From: Pseudomonas sp. RIT623
GTDB lineage: Bacteria > Pseudomonadota > Gammaproteobacteria > Pseudomonadales > Pseudomonadaceae
Direction: 5' to 3'
DNA length: 64,000 nucleotides
Assembly (NCBI RefSeq): GCF_004519305.1
Contig: NZ_SOZA01000013.1
Coordinates: 55,321-119,320, forward strand
Made by a program: the position numbers and the translations under genes. Below the pieces are notes generated by a model. That model made no database searches, was not told where the DNA came from, and saw nothing but the letters and a program-made list of their open reading frames with translations. Shown one piece after another: positions 32,523-40,771 of the stretch. How positions within the stretch are numbered: the first letter of the stretch is position 1; each line of letters starts with the position of its first letter.

Positions 32523-33419
32523 TCAGCAGGCGTAGATCGCCAGTTTTTTCTGGATGAAATCGAGGAAGCACTGGATACGCAGGGCGAGCTGGGTGTTGCG
32601 GTAGTACACCGCGTGAATCGGCTGGCGGTAGCCGTTGTTGTGCTCGCCGAGCACTACCACCAGGCGGCCGGCACGGATGTCCTCATGGGTCATGAAGTGC
32701 GACAGGCTGACGATGCCCTCACCGGCAAGCGCCAACTGCCGCAGGGTTTCGCCACTGGAGGCGGTGAGCTGCGCACGGACCGGCCAGCGGTCGCCCTGGG
32801 CGTGGCGCAACGGCCACTGGTTGAGCGACTCGAGCGAGCTGAAGCCCAGCAAGCTGTGACGTTCGAGGTCCTCGACCTTGTCCGGCGTGCCGTGACGGGC
32901 AAGATAGCCGGGGCTGGCCAGGACCTGCACCGGGCTGCAGCCCAGCGAGCGGGCGTGCAGGCTGGAGTCGGCCAGTTCGCCAATGCGGATGGCCACGTCG
33001 GTGCTCTGCTCCAGCAGGTCGATGATCAAGTCGTCGGTGTTCAGTTCCAGCTCGATGCCAGGGTATTGCTGGCGGAACTCGCCGATCCACGGCAGGATCG
33101 CATGCAGCATGAACGGCGCGGCAGCGTTGATACGCAGGCGCCCGGTCGGGGTCTGGCGGTTCAGCGACAGGCGCTCTTCCATGTCGTCCATCTGCTCGAG
33201 GATCAGCCGGGCGCGCGCGAGGAAGAAGCGCCCCTCCTCGGTCAGGTCCATGCGCCGGGTGGTGCGGTTGACCAAGGTGGTGCCGAGCTTGCCCTCCAGG
33301 CGCGACAAGGTGCGACTGACCGCCGACGGGGTCTGGCCCATCTGCTCGGCGGCAGCGGAGATCGAGCCGCAATCGATCACGGCGACGAATACCTGGAGTT
33401 CTTCGGAACGGGTTTTCAC
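32523..33419 (-). CDS. LysR-family transcriptional regulator
   Basis: A 298-residue LysR regulator with helix-turn-helix AAEQMGQTPSAVSRTLSRLE and the linker LVNRTTRRMDLTEEGRFFL, then an effector domain (GRLRINAAAPFMLHAIL). It is close to the DmlR/CrgA group. It is followed on the same strand by nothing within reach and preceded by mdaB, 73 bases upstream, on the same strand. Control of the mdaB quinone reductase is a reasonable guess from adjacency. Effector unknown. Confidence 0.83.
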   Translation of the reverse strand: MKTRSEELQVFVAVIDCGSISAAAEQMGQTPSAVSRTLSRLEGKLGTTLVNRTTRRMDLTEEGRFFLARARLILEQMDDMEERLSLNRQTPTGRLRINAAAPFMLHAILPWIGEFRQQYPGIELELNTDDLIIDLLEQSTDVAIRIGELADSSLHARSLGCSPVQVLASPGYLARHGTPDKVEDLERHSLLGFSSLESLNQWPLRHAQGDRWPVRAQLTASSGETLRQLALAGEGIVSLSHFMTHEDIRAGRLVVVLGEHNNGYRQPIHAVYYRNTQLALRIQCFLDFIQKKLAIYAC

Positions 33420-33492
33420 TCAAGTAGCCTTGGCAAGGGAATGCCGTGATTGATAGCGGCTGGGCAGCCAACATGCAAGCCGGCGCGGCGAT

Positions 33493-34083
33493 TCAACGGG
33501 CCTTGCCGAACACCGTGTCCAGGTGGCGCGCATAAGCCGCCACTGCCGCTGGCACATCCGGGCGCTTCATCACATCCACCGCCAGGTAGGTCGGCAAGCC
33601 GCTCATGCCGAGAAACTGGTTGGCCTTGTGGAACGGGAAGTACACCGCGTCCACGCCCTTGCCCTCGAAGAAGTCGCTCGGGTCGTCGAAGGCTTGCCGC
33701 GGTGCATTCCAGGTCAGCGACAGCATGTACTGCTTGCCCTGGATCAGGCCACCGCTCCCGTACTTCTGCGATGCATCGGAACGGGTGCGACCATCGTTGG
33801 CGTACAAGCTGCCGTGCCCAGCGGTGAAGACCTCGTCGATGTACTTTTTCACGGTCCACGGCGCGCCCATCCACCAACCCGGCATCTGGTAGATCACCAC
33901 GTCCGCCCAGAGGAATTTATCCACCTCCGCCTGAACGTCGTAGCCTCCGTCGATGAAGGTTTCGCGAACGTCGTGGCCGGCACGGTCCAGATGGGCCACG
34001 GCGGCGTCGTGCAGGGTCTGGTTGAGGCGGCCGTCGGAATGAGCGAAGCGCTTGCCACCGTTGAGCAGGAGAATCTTTTTCAT
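33493..34083 (-). CDS. mdaB: NAD(P)H quinone oxidoreductase MdaB-like
   Basis: A flavodoxin-fold FAD enzyme that reduces quinones by two electrons, avoiding semiquinone radicals. The 196-residue protein (E. coli MdaB 193) begins MKKILLLNGGKRFAHSDGRL. It contains the active-site segments WADVVIYQMPGWWMGAPWTVKKYIDEVF (split over residues 60-85) and KQYMLSLTWNAP. A LysR gene follows on the same strand. Confidence 0.88.
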   Translation of the reverse strand: MKKILLLNGGKRFAHSDGRLNQTLHDAAVAHLDRAGHDVRETFIDGGYDVQAEVDKFLWADVVIYQMPGWWMGAPWTVKKYIDEVFTAGHGSLYANDGRTRSDASQKYGSGGLIQGKQYMLSLTWNAPRQAFDDPSDFFEGKGVDAVYFPFHKANQFLGMSGLPTYLAVDVMKRPDVPAAVAAYARHLDTVFGKAR

Positions 34084-34238
34084 GAAAGGGTCAACCCGGT
34101 AAGTGAAATTGCCGGCAGGTTAGGCAATCACCCACTGGGGAAACAGCGGTTCGGCGGCAAAATACATTTGCCCTGAAATCACGAATTTCAAACATATTGT
34201 TGATTTATCATGGACACTCTTCCCCTGGAGACCTCCCC

Positions 34239-34553
34239 ATGAGCGAGCATCACGCCTTCATTCTCAAAGCCAAGACCCGCCCTGAAAAGGCCGAGGCATT
34301 CGAGCGACTGTTCCGCCCTTACGTCGAGCCGAGCCGCCGGGAGCCAGGCTGCATCGAGTACCACATGCTGCGCGACCAGCAAGACCCAAGCCTGTTCGTG
34401 TTTTTCGAGGTATGGGCGAGCGAGGCCGACCTGGACGTGCACTCGGCCCTGCCGCACATGCGGGCATTCTTCGAGAAACGCATGGACTACCTGGAGCGCG
34501 ATTTCGAGATCCAGAGGCTCGACATGCTCAGCGCCTCGTCGGCTAACCGTTGA
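34239..34553 (+). CDS. ABM-domain antibiotic biosynthesis monooxygenase family protein (YgiN-like)
   Basis: A 104-residue single-domain ABM protein. It has the start HHAFILKAKTRPEKAEAFE and the core EPGCIEYHMLRDQQDPSLF followed by FEVWASEADLDVHSALPHM. These show the conserved His/Trp pattern of cofactor-free monooxygenases such as YgiN, a quinol monooxygenase. It is divergent from mdaB across 155 bases. In E. coli ygiN and mdaB are also neighbours and are proposed to form a quinone redox cycle, so the pairing here supports that reading. GGAG precedes the ATG. Confidence 0.85.
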   Translation: MSEHHAFILKAKTRPEKAEAFERLFRPYVEPSRREPGCIEYHMLRDQQDPSLFVFFEVWASEADLDVHSALPHMRAFFEKRMDYLERDFEIQRLDMLSASSANR

Positions 34554-35307
34554 TCAGCAAATGACCACCCAGCAGCGCCAGGCCGATGAAAAAGCCACGC
34601 TTGAACAGCACGGCGCTGATCCGGCCGCGCAACCACTGCCCGGCGAACATGCCGAGCAAGGCCGGGGCCAGCATCAGCAGTGAGGCCCCCAGCGCCTGGC
34701 CGCCCAGCACATCCTGACCGGCCAGGCCGATGGCCAGCGCCAGGGTCGAAACGCTGAACGACAGGCCCAGGGCCTGGACCAAAGCCTCGCGGTCCAGCCC
34801 CAGGCCCTGCAAGTAAGGCACCGCCGGCATCACGAACACACCGGTGGCCGCCGTCACTACCCCCGTCAGCAGCCCACACAACGGCCCCAGCCAGCGCTCA
34901 TGCGCCGCGGCAACCCGCCAGCCGCGGCCACCCAGCCCATGCAGGGCGTAGAGCAGCAGCGCGCCACCCAATGCATGGACCGCCCAAGGGCCGCTGTCGA
35001 TACCCAGGCAGAAGCTGCCCAGCAAGGTGCCAGCGAAGATTGCCATCAGCATCCCGCCCAACCGCCGCAGCAAGGCCGACAGCTGGCCACCGCACGCCAG
35101 TTGCCACAGGTTGGTCAATGTCGAGGGCACGATCAACAACGCCGCAGCCTGCGCCGGAGGCATAGCCAGGCCAAGCAGCCCCATGGCGATGGTCGGCAGG
35201 CCCAAGCCGATCACGCCCTTGACCGCACCGGCCAGCAGGAATGTGAAAATCACCAGCGTCGTCAGGGCTGGGCCAAGGTGCTGGTAGAACGCCAAGGACA
35301 TATTCAT
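34543..35307 (-). CDS. TauE/SafE-family membrane transporter
   Basis: A 254-residue membrane protein with 7-8 helices and the duplicated TauE/SafE pattern: GAVKGVIGLGLPTIAMGLL near residue 25 and LLTGVVTAATGVFVMPAVPYLQ near residue 135. These proteins export sulfite or sulfonate-derived or other small organic anions. Substrate cannot be told from sequence. It overlaps the end of the ABM gene in the convergent orientation by 11 bases and is divergent from the LysR gene at 35385, a likely regulator. Confidence 0.85.
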   Translation of the reverse strand: MNMSLAFYQHLGPALTTLVIFTFLLAGAVKGVIGLGLPTIAMGLLGLAMPPAQAAALLIVPSTLTNLWQLACGGQLSALLRRLGGMLMAIFAGTLLGSFCLGIDSGPWAVHALGGALLLYALHGLGGRGWRVAAAHERWLGPLCGLLTGVVTAATGVFVMPAVPYLQGLGLDREALVQALGLSFSVSTLALAIGLAGQDVLGGQALGASLLMLAPALLGMFAGQWLRGRISAVLFKRGFFIGLALLGGHLLING

Positions 35308-35384
35308 GGCGCTATCCTCACCTGGCGACGGCCGCCTGAAAATCTGTCATACCTATACCCAGACTCTTTCCAGGACAGAGGCAG

Positions 35385-36269
35385 ATGCATTTCGACCTAA
35401 TCGATCTCAAGCTGTTCCAGCACACTCTGGAGTGCGGCAACATCACCGCCGGCGCCCGCCGCAGCCACTTGTCCCTACCGGCGGCCAGCGCGCGCATCCG
35501 CGCCCTGGAAGCGTCACTCGGCATCCTCTTGCTCGAGCGCAACCGCCGTGGCGTGCAGGCTACAGCCGCAGGGCAGGCCCTGCTGCAACATGCGCGGCTG
35601 ATCGCCCAGCAGGTCGAACGCCTGCAATACGACCTCGGGCAATACGCCCAGGGCCAGCAGGGTCAGATACGCCTGCTGTGCAACACCGCCGCCTTGACCG
35701 AATACTTGCCGGAACTGCTGGCCAGCCACCTGGCCCGCTACCCGGGGATGACCATCGATGTCGAGGAACTGCCCAGCCTGCGCATCGTCCAGTCGATCAC
35801 CCAGGGCATGGCCGACCTGGGCATCGTCTCCGACGCCGCGCCCTGCGAACACCTGCAGACCCTGGCCTTTCGCGACGACCCGCTGGTGCTGCTGACGCCG
35901 CCCGGGCATCCCCTGGCCGGGCAACAGACACCAAGGTTCGCCGACTGCCTCGAGCACGGGCACGTCTGCCTTGGCGCCCACAGCGCATTGGCCCTGCACC
36001 TGGAAGAACAAGCCCTGCACCTGGGCCGGCGGTTGCAAGTCCGGGTCCGCGCCGATGGCTTCGACGGGGTGATCCGCATGGTCGCCGGCGGTGCCGGGGT
36101 AGGCATCGTGCCACGGGCGGCGGTGTTGCGCTGGCACGGCCGGGTTGCGCTGCACTGGGTCGCCCTACAGGATCGCTGGGCCAACCGCCGCCTGCAATTG
36201 TGCGCCCGCGACTTCAGCGCCCTGCCCGGTTTCACCCGCGAACTGGTGACGCATTTGCACGGCACCTGA
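35385..36269 (+). CDS. LysR-family transcriptional regulator
   Basis: A 294-residue LysR regulator with the N-terminal segment MHFDLIDLKLFQHTLECGNI, helix-turn-helix RRSHLSLPAASARIRALEAS, and a substrate-binding domain (GQIRLLCNTAALTEYLPEL). It lies back to back with the TauE transporter gene across 77 bases, the usual layout for LysR control of its neighbour. The LysE gene follows on the same strand after 123 bases, so it may be a second target. Confidence 0.84.
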   Translation: MHFDLIDLKLFQHTLECGNITAGARRSHLSLPAASARIRALEASLGILLLERNRRGVQATAAGQALLQHARLIAQQVERLQYDLGQYAQGQQGQIRLLCNTAALTEYLPELLASHLARYPGMTIDVEELPSLRIVQSITQGMADLGIVSDAAPCEHLQTLAFRDDPLVLLTPPGHPLAGQQTPRFADCLEHGHVCLGAHSALALHLEEQALHLGRRLQVRVRADGFDGVIRMVAGGAGVGIVPRAAVLRWHGRVALHWVALQDRWANRRLQLCARDFSALPGFTRELVTHLHGT

Positions 36270-36392
36270 ACGAACCGGCGATACCCCCATTTATGGCTGG
36301 TGGCTTTGCATTTTTGGCGATAACCAATCCACCACGGCGGACTTAGACTGGCGCGCAACGTCCTGATTATCTTGCGATAAGGTAAAGTCCCT

Positions 36393-37007
36393 GTGTCTTT
36401 AGAAATCAACTGGGCGCTATGGCTGACCACCATGGTGCCGCTGGCCTTGAGCGCCGGTCCCGGCAACCTCATGGTGGCCACCTCCGGCGCGCAAAGCGGC
36501 GTGCGTCGCTCGGTCAAGTTCATCGTCGGCCTCGATGCCACCTACTTCCTGATCGCCGTGCTGGTGGGCCTGGGCCTCTATCACACGATCATGGCCAGCC
36601 CCCACCTGATATGGGTGCTGCGCGTGGCCGGCAGCCTGTACATCCTCTGGCTGGGGATCAAGCTGATCATCCGGCCGATGCGCAAGGTCGGCGACCAGCG
36701 GCTGGACCTGCAGTTTCGCGACGGCATCATCGTCCAGCTGGGCAATGTCCAGGGGCTGGTGATGCTGCTGGTGATGTTCTCCACCTTCATCCCCGCTGGC
36801 ACCAGCAACAGCAGCGCGGTACTGGCCCTGAGCCTGGCGCTGATCCTGGTGAACTTCACCGCGCATATCATCTGGGTATCCATGGGCGCCACCATCCAGC
36901 GCCTGCTGGCGGTCCGCCCCGGCCTGCTCAAGGCGCAGAACGTGGTGTTCGGCCTGATGCTGATCGCCGTGGCGGCCTGGATCTTCGTACGCACCAGCAA
37001 CCTCTAA
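36393..37007 (+). CDS. LysE-family amino-acid exporter
   Basis: A 204-residue inner-membrane exporter with about six helices and the LysE/RhtB start signature: ALSAGPGNLMVATSGAQSGV (residues 18-37), including the G-P-x(n) motif. The start codon is GTG at 36393 with an AAGGT site. The quinone oxidoreductase gene follows after 10 bases and probably shares its mRNA. Substrate unknown; amino acids and their analogues are typical. Confidence 0.85.
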   Translation: MSLEINWALWLTTMVPLALSAGPGNLMVATSGAQSGVRRSVKFIVGLDATYFLIAVLVGLGLYHTIMASPHLIWVLRVAGSLYILWLGIKLIIRPMRKVGDQRLDLQFRDGIIVQLGNVQGLVMLLVMFSTFIPAGTSNSSAVLALSLALILVNFTAHIIWVSMGATIQRLLAVRPGLLKAQNVVFGLMLIAVAAWIFVRTSNL

Positions 37008-37017
37008 GGACAAACAG

Positions 37018-38004
37018 ATGACCCGCGCCAAAGCAGTAGTCTTCAATGAGCCCGGCAGCCCGGATGTCCTGTACCTGCGCCAACATGAACTGCCCCTGCT
37101 GGGTAGCGGGCAGGTACTTGTCGCCATCGAGGCCGCCGGGGTCAACTTCATCGACACCTATCGCCGCTCGGGGGCGCTGGACGATGGCTCGGCGTATCCA
37201 CGCGGCCTCGGCACCGAGGGCGCCGGGCGGGTCATCGAATGTGCGGCGGATGTCAGCGAACTGAAAGTCGGCGACCGCGTCGCCTTCATCGACGGCTCGT
37301 CCGGCAGCTACGCCAGCCATGCCATAGTGCCGGCCGCGCGGGTGATCCGCCTGGACCCGGAGATCAGTTTCGAAACCGCGGCAGCCGTGATGTTCAAAGG
37401 CATCACCGCCGAATACCTGACCCACCGATGCGTGCCACTGATGACCGGCGACTGGGTGCTGTGGCACGCCGCCGCCGGTGGCGTCGGCAGCCTGGCCACC
37501 AGTTGGCTGGCCGCGCGCCGCATGAAGGTCATCGGCCTGGCCTCGACCGCGCAAAAGCGCCAGGCAGCGCTCAACGCCGGCTGTATCGCCGCCCTGGACA
37601 GTAGCGACGCCGCCACGCCCCAGGCCATCCGCGAGCTGACCGAGGAGCGCGGGGTCGACGTGGTCTTCGACTCCGTCGGCAAGGACACGATCGAGTTCTC
37701 CCTGGCCAGCCTGCGCCGACGCGGCCAGCTGGTGCTGTTCGGCAATGCGTCGGGGGACGTGACCGGCTTCAACCTGTCGCGCCTGGGCGCGCTGGGCTCG
37801 CTGCATGTGACCCGGCCCACGCTCAAGCACTATGTGGCAGAGCGCGACGAGCTGCGCATGGCCGCTCGCCGGGTGATGGAGGCGTTGAAGGCCGAGCAGA
37901 TCAAGCTGCCGCAGATCACTGCCCACGACCTGGCGGATGCCGGTCAGGTGCACCAACTGCTCCAGGACCGTCAGACCTTGGGCACGGTGATCCTGCGGCC
38001 TTGA
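37018..38004 (+). CDS. zinc-independent quinone oxidoreductase (MDR family)
   Basis: A 328-residue medium-chain dehydrogenase/reductase of the NADPH:quinone reductase (QorA) type. It has the N-terminal GroES-like half with VNFIDTYRRSG and GTEGAGRVIE, and the NADPH site WHAAAGGVGSLATSW. It lacks the zinc-binding Cys/His set of alcohol dehydrogenases. It is coupled to the LysE gene (10 bases). The next gene, a LysR regulator, converges on it with 12 bases between stops. Confidence 0.88.
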   Translation: MTRAKAVVFNEPGSPDVLYLRQHELPLLGSGQVLVAIEAAGVNFIDTYRRSGALDDGSAYPRGLGTEGAGRVIECAADVSELKVGDRVAFIDGSSGSYASHAIVPAARVIRLDPEISFETAAAVMFKGITAEYLTHRCVPLMTGDWVLWHAAAGGVGSLATSWLAARRMKVIGLASTAQKRQAALNAGCIAALDSSDAATPQAIRELTEERGVDVVFDSVGKDTIEFSLASLRRRGQLVLFGNASGDVTGFNLSRLGALGSLHVTRPTLKHYVAERDELRMAARRVMEALKAEQIKLPQITAHDLADAGQVHQLLQDRQTLGTVILRP

Positions 38005-38016
38005 TCCGCGCGTCCC

Positions 38017-38916
38017 TCAAGGCAGGTCGGTGCGGGTCCGGGCGAAGTAGCCAATCAGATGTTCGGTGACCACGCTGACCCGCTTGAGGTCCTGGCTGGC
38101 CAGGTTACGCAGCAGCCAGATATCCGCGCCATGGGCGGGCCCTGCGGGAAGCACGCGGGTGAACCCGTTGCGTATGCCCACATAGATCGGCAACGCGGCA
38201 ATGCCCAGGCCGGTGGCCACGGCGTTGATCTGCGCGTTGAGGTTCTGCAGGCGCAACCAGGGTTTATGGCCGTTGCTCAGTTCGTGCAACCAGCGGGCGA
38301 GCGGCATGTGCGCCATTTCTTCGGTCCAGCCGATCAACTGGTGACGCTGCAGATCCGTCGGCTGCTGCGGCAAGCCGTGCCGCGCGGCGTAGGTGTCGGA
38401 GCAGAACAGCCCCTGGGTCAGCCGCCCCAGGCAACGCATGGTGAAATTGCCATTTTCCGGGCGATGCAGGCGAATGATGATATCGCTGTGGCTGTGGGTC
38501 AGCTTCGAGGACAACGCCGAATTGACCAGGTCGAACTGAATGTCGGGATACTGCTCGTGCACTTGCTCGAGCGCCGGAATGATCAAGTGCGTGCCCATGA
38601 CTTCAGGGCAATCGATGCGCACGCAGCCACCGGCGTGCTCACGGGGGTGGGCGATCTGCCGCTCGATCAGTTTGAAGCGTTCTTCGGCTTCCAGCGCCAG
38701 CGGGAGCAATGCTTGGCCGGCCTCGGTGAGGAAGTAGCCATTGGTTCGTTTCAGAAAGAGTGCCGAGCCCAGCGCCTCTTCGAGCGCGGCAATCTTGCGC
38801 GACACGGTAGAGGCCGAAACCCGCAGGGCGGCACCAGCATCGGTGACGTTGCAGGTCTTGGCGACCGATATGAAAGTCTTCAGGTCATCCCAGTTCATCT
38901 GCTTGTTTGGTTCCAT
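38017..38916 (-). CDS. LysR-family regulator, divergent from the desaturase/mutase operon
   Basis: A 299-residue LysR regulator. The helix-turn-helix is VTDAGAALRVSASTVSRKIA, followed by FLKRTNGYFLTEAGQALLP and an effector domain with GGCVRIDCPEVMGTHLI. The start is either ATG 38916 (MEPNKQMNWDD) or ATG 38898; neither has a clear ribosome site. I took the longer form, which gives the usual family length. It faces the desaturase gene across 198 bases that hold two candidate operators, so it very likely controls the desaturase-mutase operon. Effector unknown; the operon product or substrate is the obvious candidate. Confidence 0.84.
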   Translation of the reverse strand: MEPNKQMNWDDLKTFISVAKTCNVTDAGAALRVSASTVSRKIAALEEALGSALFLKRTNGYFLTEAGQALLPLALEAEERFKLIERQIAHPREHAGGCVRIDCPEVMGTHLIIPALEQVHEQYPDIQFDLVNSALSSKLTHSHSDIIIRLHRPENGNFTMRCLGRLTQGLFCSDTYAARHGLPQQPTDLQRHQLIGWTEEMAHMPLARWLHELSNGHKPWLRLQNLNAQINAVATGLGIAALPIYVGIRNGFTRVLPAGPAHGADIWLLRNLASQDLKRVSVVTEHLIGYFARTRTDLP

Positions 38917-39009
38917 CGTCTGACACGCGCCGGGCAGCGTAACACAGCGGCCTGGCGTGACCATGGATGACGCGCCGCAGGCAGCTAGCGGCGGGTCCGA
39001 ATTCGGTCG

Positions 39010-39032
39010 ATGCAATAGCTAAAAATGCAATA
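39010..39032. promoter_or_regulatory. direct repeat in the LysR/desaturase intergenic region
   Basis: ATGCAATA occurs at 39010-39017 and again at 39025-39032, spaced 15 bases start to start, in an AT-rich stretch of this GC-rich region. It may be a regulator half-site pair or promoter element. Confidence 0.45.
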
Positions 39033-39044
39033 TCGATCTCCATA

Positions 39045-39059
39045 ATTTGGAATTCAAAT
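39045..39059. promoter_or_regulatory. candidate LysR operator before the desaturase operon
   Basis: ATTTGGAATTCAAAT is a perfect inverted repeat (ATTTG-N5-CAAAT) of the T-N11-A type used by LysR proteins. It lies 56 bases before the desaturase start and beside the divergent LysR gene. Confidence 0.6.
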
Positions 39060-39114
39060 AGCCATTACAGGCGGTTAAGGTCCACCCCCAATACAAGTTT
39101 GCGGAGTGGAAAGT

Positions 39115-40278
39115 GTGCACAAGCAAAATGAAATAACACCCCGGGAAACAATGAGGCCGCTACCCGGTTTCCTCCAGCCGTTCCTGAGTTGGTTGAGCGC
39201 CAAACCACTGCCCGAGGAACTTGAAACTCCAGGTAAAAGAACCCCGCTGTTCCATGTCGGCGTCGCGGCAAGTTTTATAATCCTCGGCGTGTTATTGACC
39301 AGTCTCGGTTATTACCAGCATAGCCTGCTGTGGTGGTTGCCGGGTTTTGTCCTGGCCGCGGGCGGTATCAAACAAATGCAAGTCATGATCTGCCACAACT
39401 GCGCCCATGACATGGTGTTTGCCAGCCGTCGTGCCAATACCGTTGTCGGCCATGTCATTTCCGCCCTGTTCATGCTCAAGCCTTATACCCTCTACAAGCA
39501 CGAGCACATGCTGCACCACAGCTCCAGGACCCTGTTGACCGACCAGGACGACACCCTCACCTACCTGCAGGGGGTGGTTGGCCTCAAGCCCACCGACAGC
39601 ATCGCCATGATGTGGGCCAAGCTGCTGTTCGCCGCCTTCTCGCCACTGGCTATCCTGCGCACCTCGCTCAACCGCATCAAGGCCAACGCCACCGCCACCG
39701 ACCGTGGCGTGGCCGCGCTGACCATGGCGCTGTGGGCCGGCCTCACCCTGGGTGCCTGGGCGCTTGGCCAACTGCAGGGGTTCATCGCGGCCTGGGTGCT
39801 GCCGGTGTTCATCGGCTACCACATCAGCACCACGTTCCGCCTGGCCGCCGAACACACCTGGCCGAGCGTCGAAGTGCTGGAGAAACGCGGTGTCGACTTC
39901 ATCTGCGACAGCACCACCTCGGTGTTCATCGGCGAGCCGCTGAACATGCCTGACAACGCCCAACCGCTGAAGCGCATCCTGTGTATCTCCCGCTGGTTGC
40001 TGAAGACCTTCACTTATCATCTGTTCGTGCGGCTGTTCATCATGGTCGGCGATACACCTTGCCATGATTTTCATCATCGCCGTCCGCGCTCCAGCGACTG
40101 GCCAAATTATGTCACCGCGCGGGAGCGTGACAAGTTATTGGGCGCCAAGCCCTTCCCCAGAAACTATATCGACAAGTGGGGGTATGTCTCGACAGTCACG
40201 GACAACTTCCGAAACTTCCAGAAAGCCCTTCCTTACTATCAAGGCTCAACATTTAACGCATTGACGGGTGACCAATGA
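39115..40278 (+). CDS. membrane di-iron fatty-acid-desaturase family protein
   Basis: A 387-residue integral membrane oxidase with all three His boxes of the desaturase/hydroxylase superfamily: H94-N-C-A-H98-D, H129-E-H131-M-L-H134-H135 and H317-D-F-H320-H321. At least four hydrophobic segments can be drawn (for example VAASFIILGVLLTSLGYY). I chose the GTG at 39115, behind GCGGAG at 8 bases; another GTG three codons upstream lacks a site. Its stop overlaps the next ATG, so it is coupled to the mutase genes, and it may act on an amino-acid-derived or acyl substrate rather than a membrane lipid. Substrate unknown. The ends of the gene are lower in GC than the neighbours. Confidence 0.85.
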   Translation: MHKQNEITPRETMRPLPGFLQPFLSWLSAKPLPEELETPGKRTPLFHVGVAASFIILGVLLTSLGYYQHSLLWWLPGFVLAAGGIKQMQVMICHNCAHDMVFASRRANTVVGHVISALFMLKPYTLYKHEHMLHHSSRTLLTDQDDTLTYLQGVVGLKPTDSIAMMWAKLLFAAFSPLAILRTSLNRIKANATATDRGVAALTMALWAGLTLGAWALGQLQGFIAAWVLPVFIGYHISTTFRLAAEHTWPSVEVLEKRGVDFICDSTTSVFIGEPLNMPDNAQPLKRILCISRWLLKTFTYHLFVRLFIMVGDTPCHDFHHRRPRSSDWPNYVTARERDKLLGAKPFPRNYIDKWGYVSTVTDNFRNFQKALPYYQGSTFNALTGDQ

Positions 40279-40724
40279 AAGCGCAACAGCCTGCACTGCT
40301 GGTAACCATTCCTTCCGACTCCCATAGTTGGAACATGGTATTCATGGAGTTCCTCCTGAGCGAAGGTAACTACCAGGTCAACAACATGGGGCCGAACACG
40401 CCGATGAGCGATGTCATCGACTGGCTCAAGCAGCACCCCTGCGACCTGGTGGTGGTCAGCACCGTCAACGGCCACGGTTACCTGGAAGGCGTCGAGCTGG
40501 CCCAGCGTATCCGCGACGAAAGCCGCTACGCCGGCGCCTTGTGCATTGGCGGCAAGATCTGCACCGAGAACGACGCGGCCACCCTCGAGCGCTACAGCCA
40601 TACCTTGGTGCAGGCGGGCTTCGACGCGGTCTTCGACGACAGCGACAAGAACAACTTCGATCGTTTCCAGGCACTGCTCGACAGCACCGCGCCCAGCCAG
40701 GACCTGGCTCGCAGCGGCTCGTGA
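40275..40724 (+). CDS. glutamate mutase small (B12-binding) subunit homolog, MutS/GlmS-like
   Basis: A 149-residue cobalamin-binding protein with a Rossmann-like fold. The base-off/His-on motif DxHxxG appears as Asp15-Ser-His17-Ser-Trp-Asn20. The cobalt-ligand His and its Asp partner are kept, but the final Gly is Asn. Other family marks are VVVSTVNGHGYLEGVELA (the S-x-L/V region) and LCIGGKICTEND (the GG of the nucleotide-tail pocket). It pairs with the large subunit 47 bases downstream to form an adenosylcobalamin mutase. Its start overlaps the desaturase stop (ATGA). Clostridial GlmS is about 137 residues. Confidence 0.87.
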   Translation: MKAQQPALLVTIPSDSHSWNMVFMEFLLSEGNYQVNNMGPNTPMSDVIDWLKQHPCDLVVVSTVNGHGYLEGVELAQRIRDESRYAGALCIGGKICTENDAATLERYSHTLVQAGFDAVFDDSDKNNFDRFQALLDSTAPSQDLARSGS

Positions 40725-40771
40725 CCCGGCGCTCGACAGGCCGGCTTTCCTCGCACCAAGAGAACCCATTC

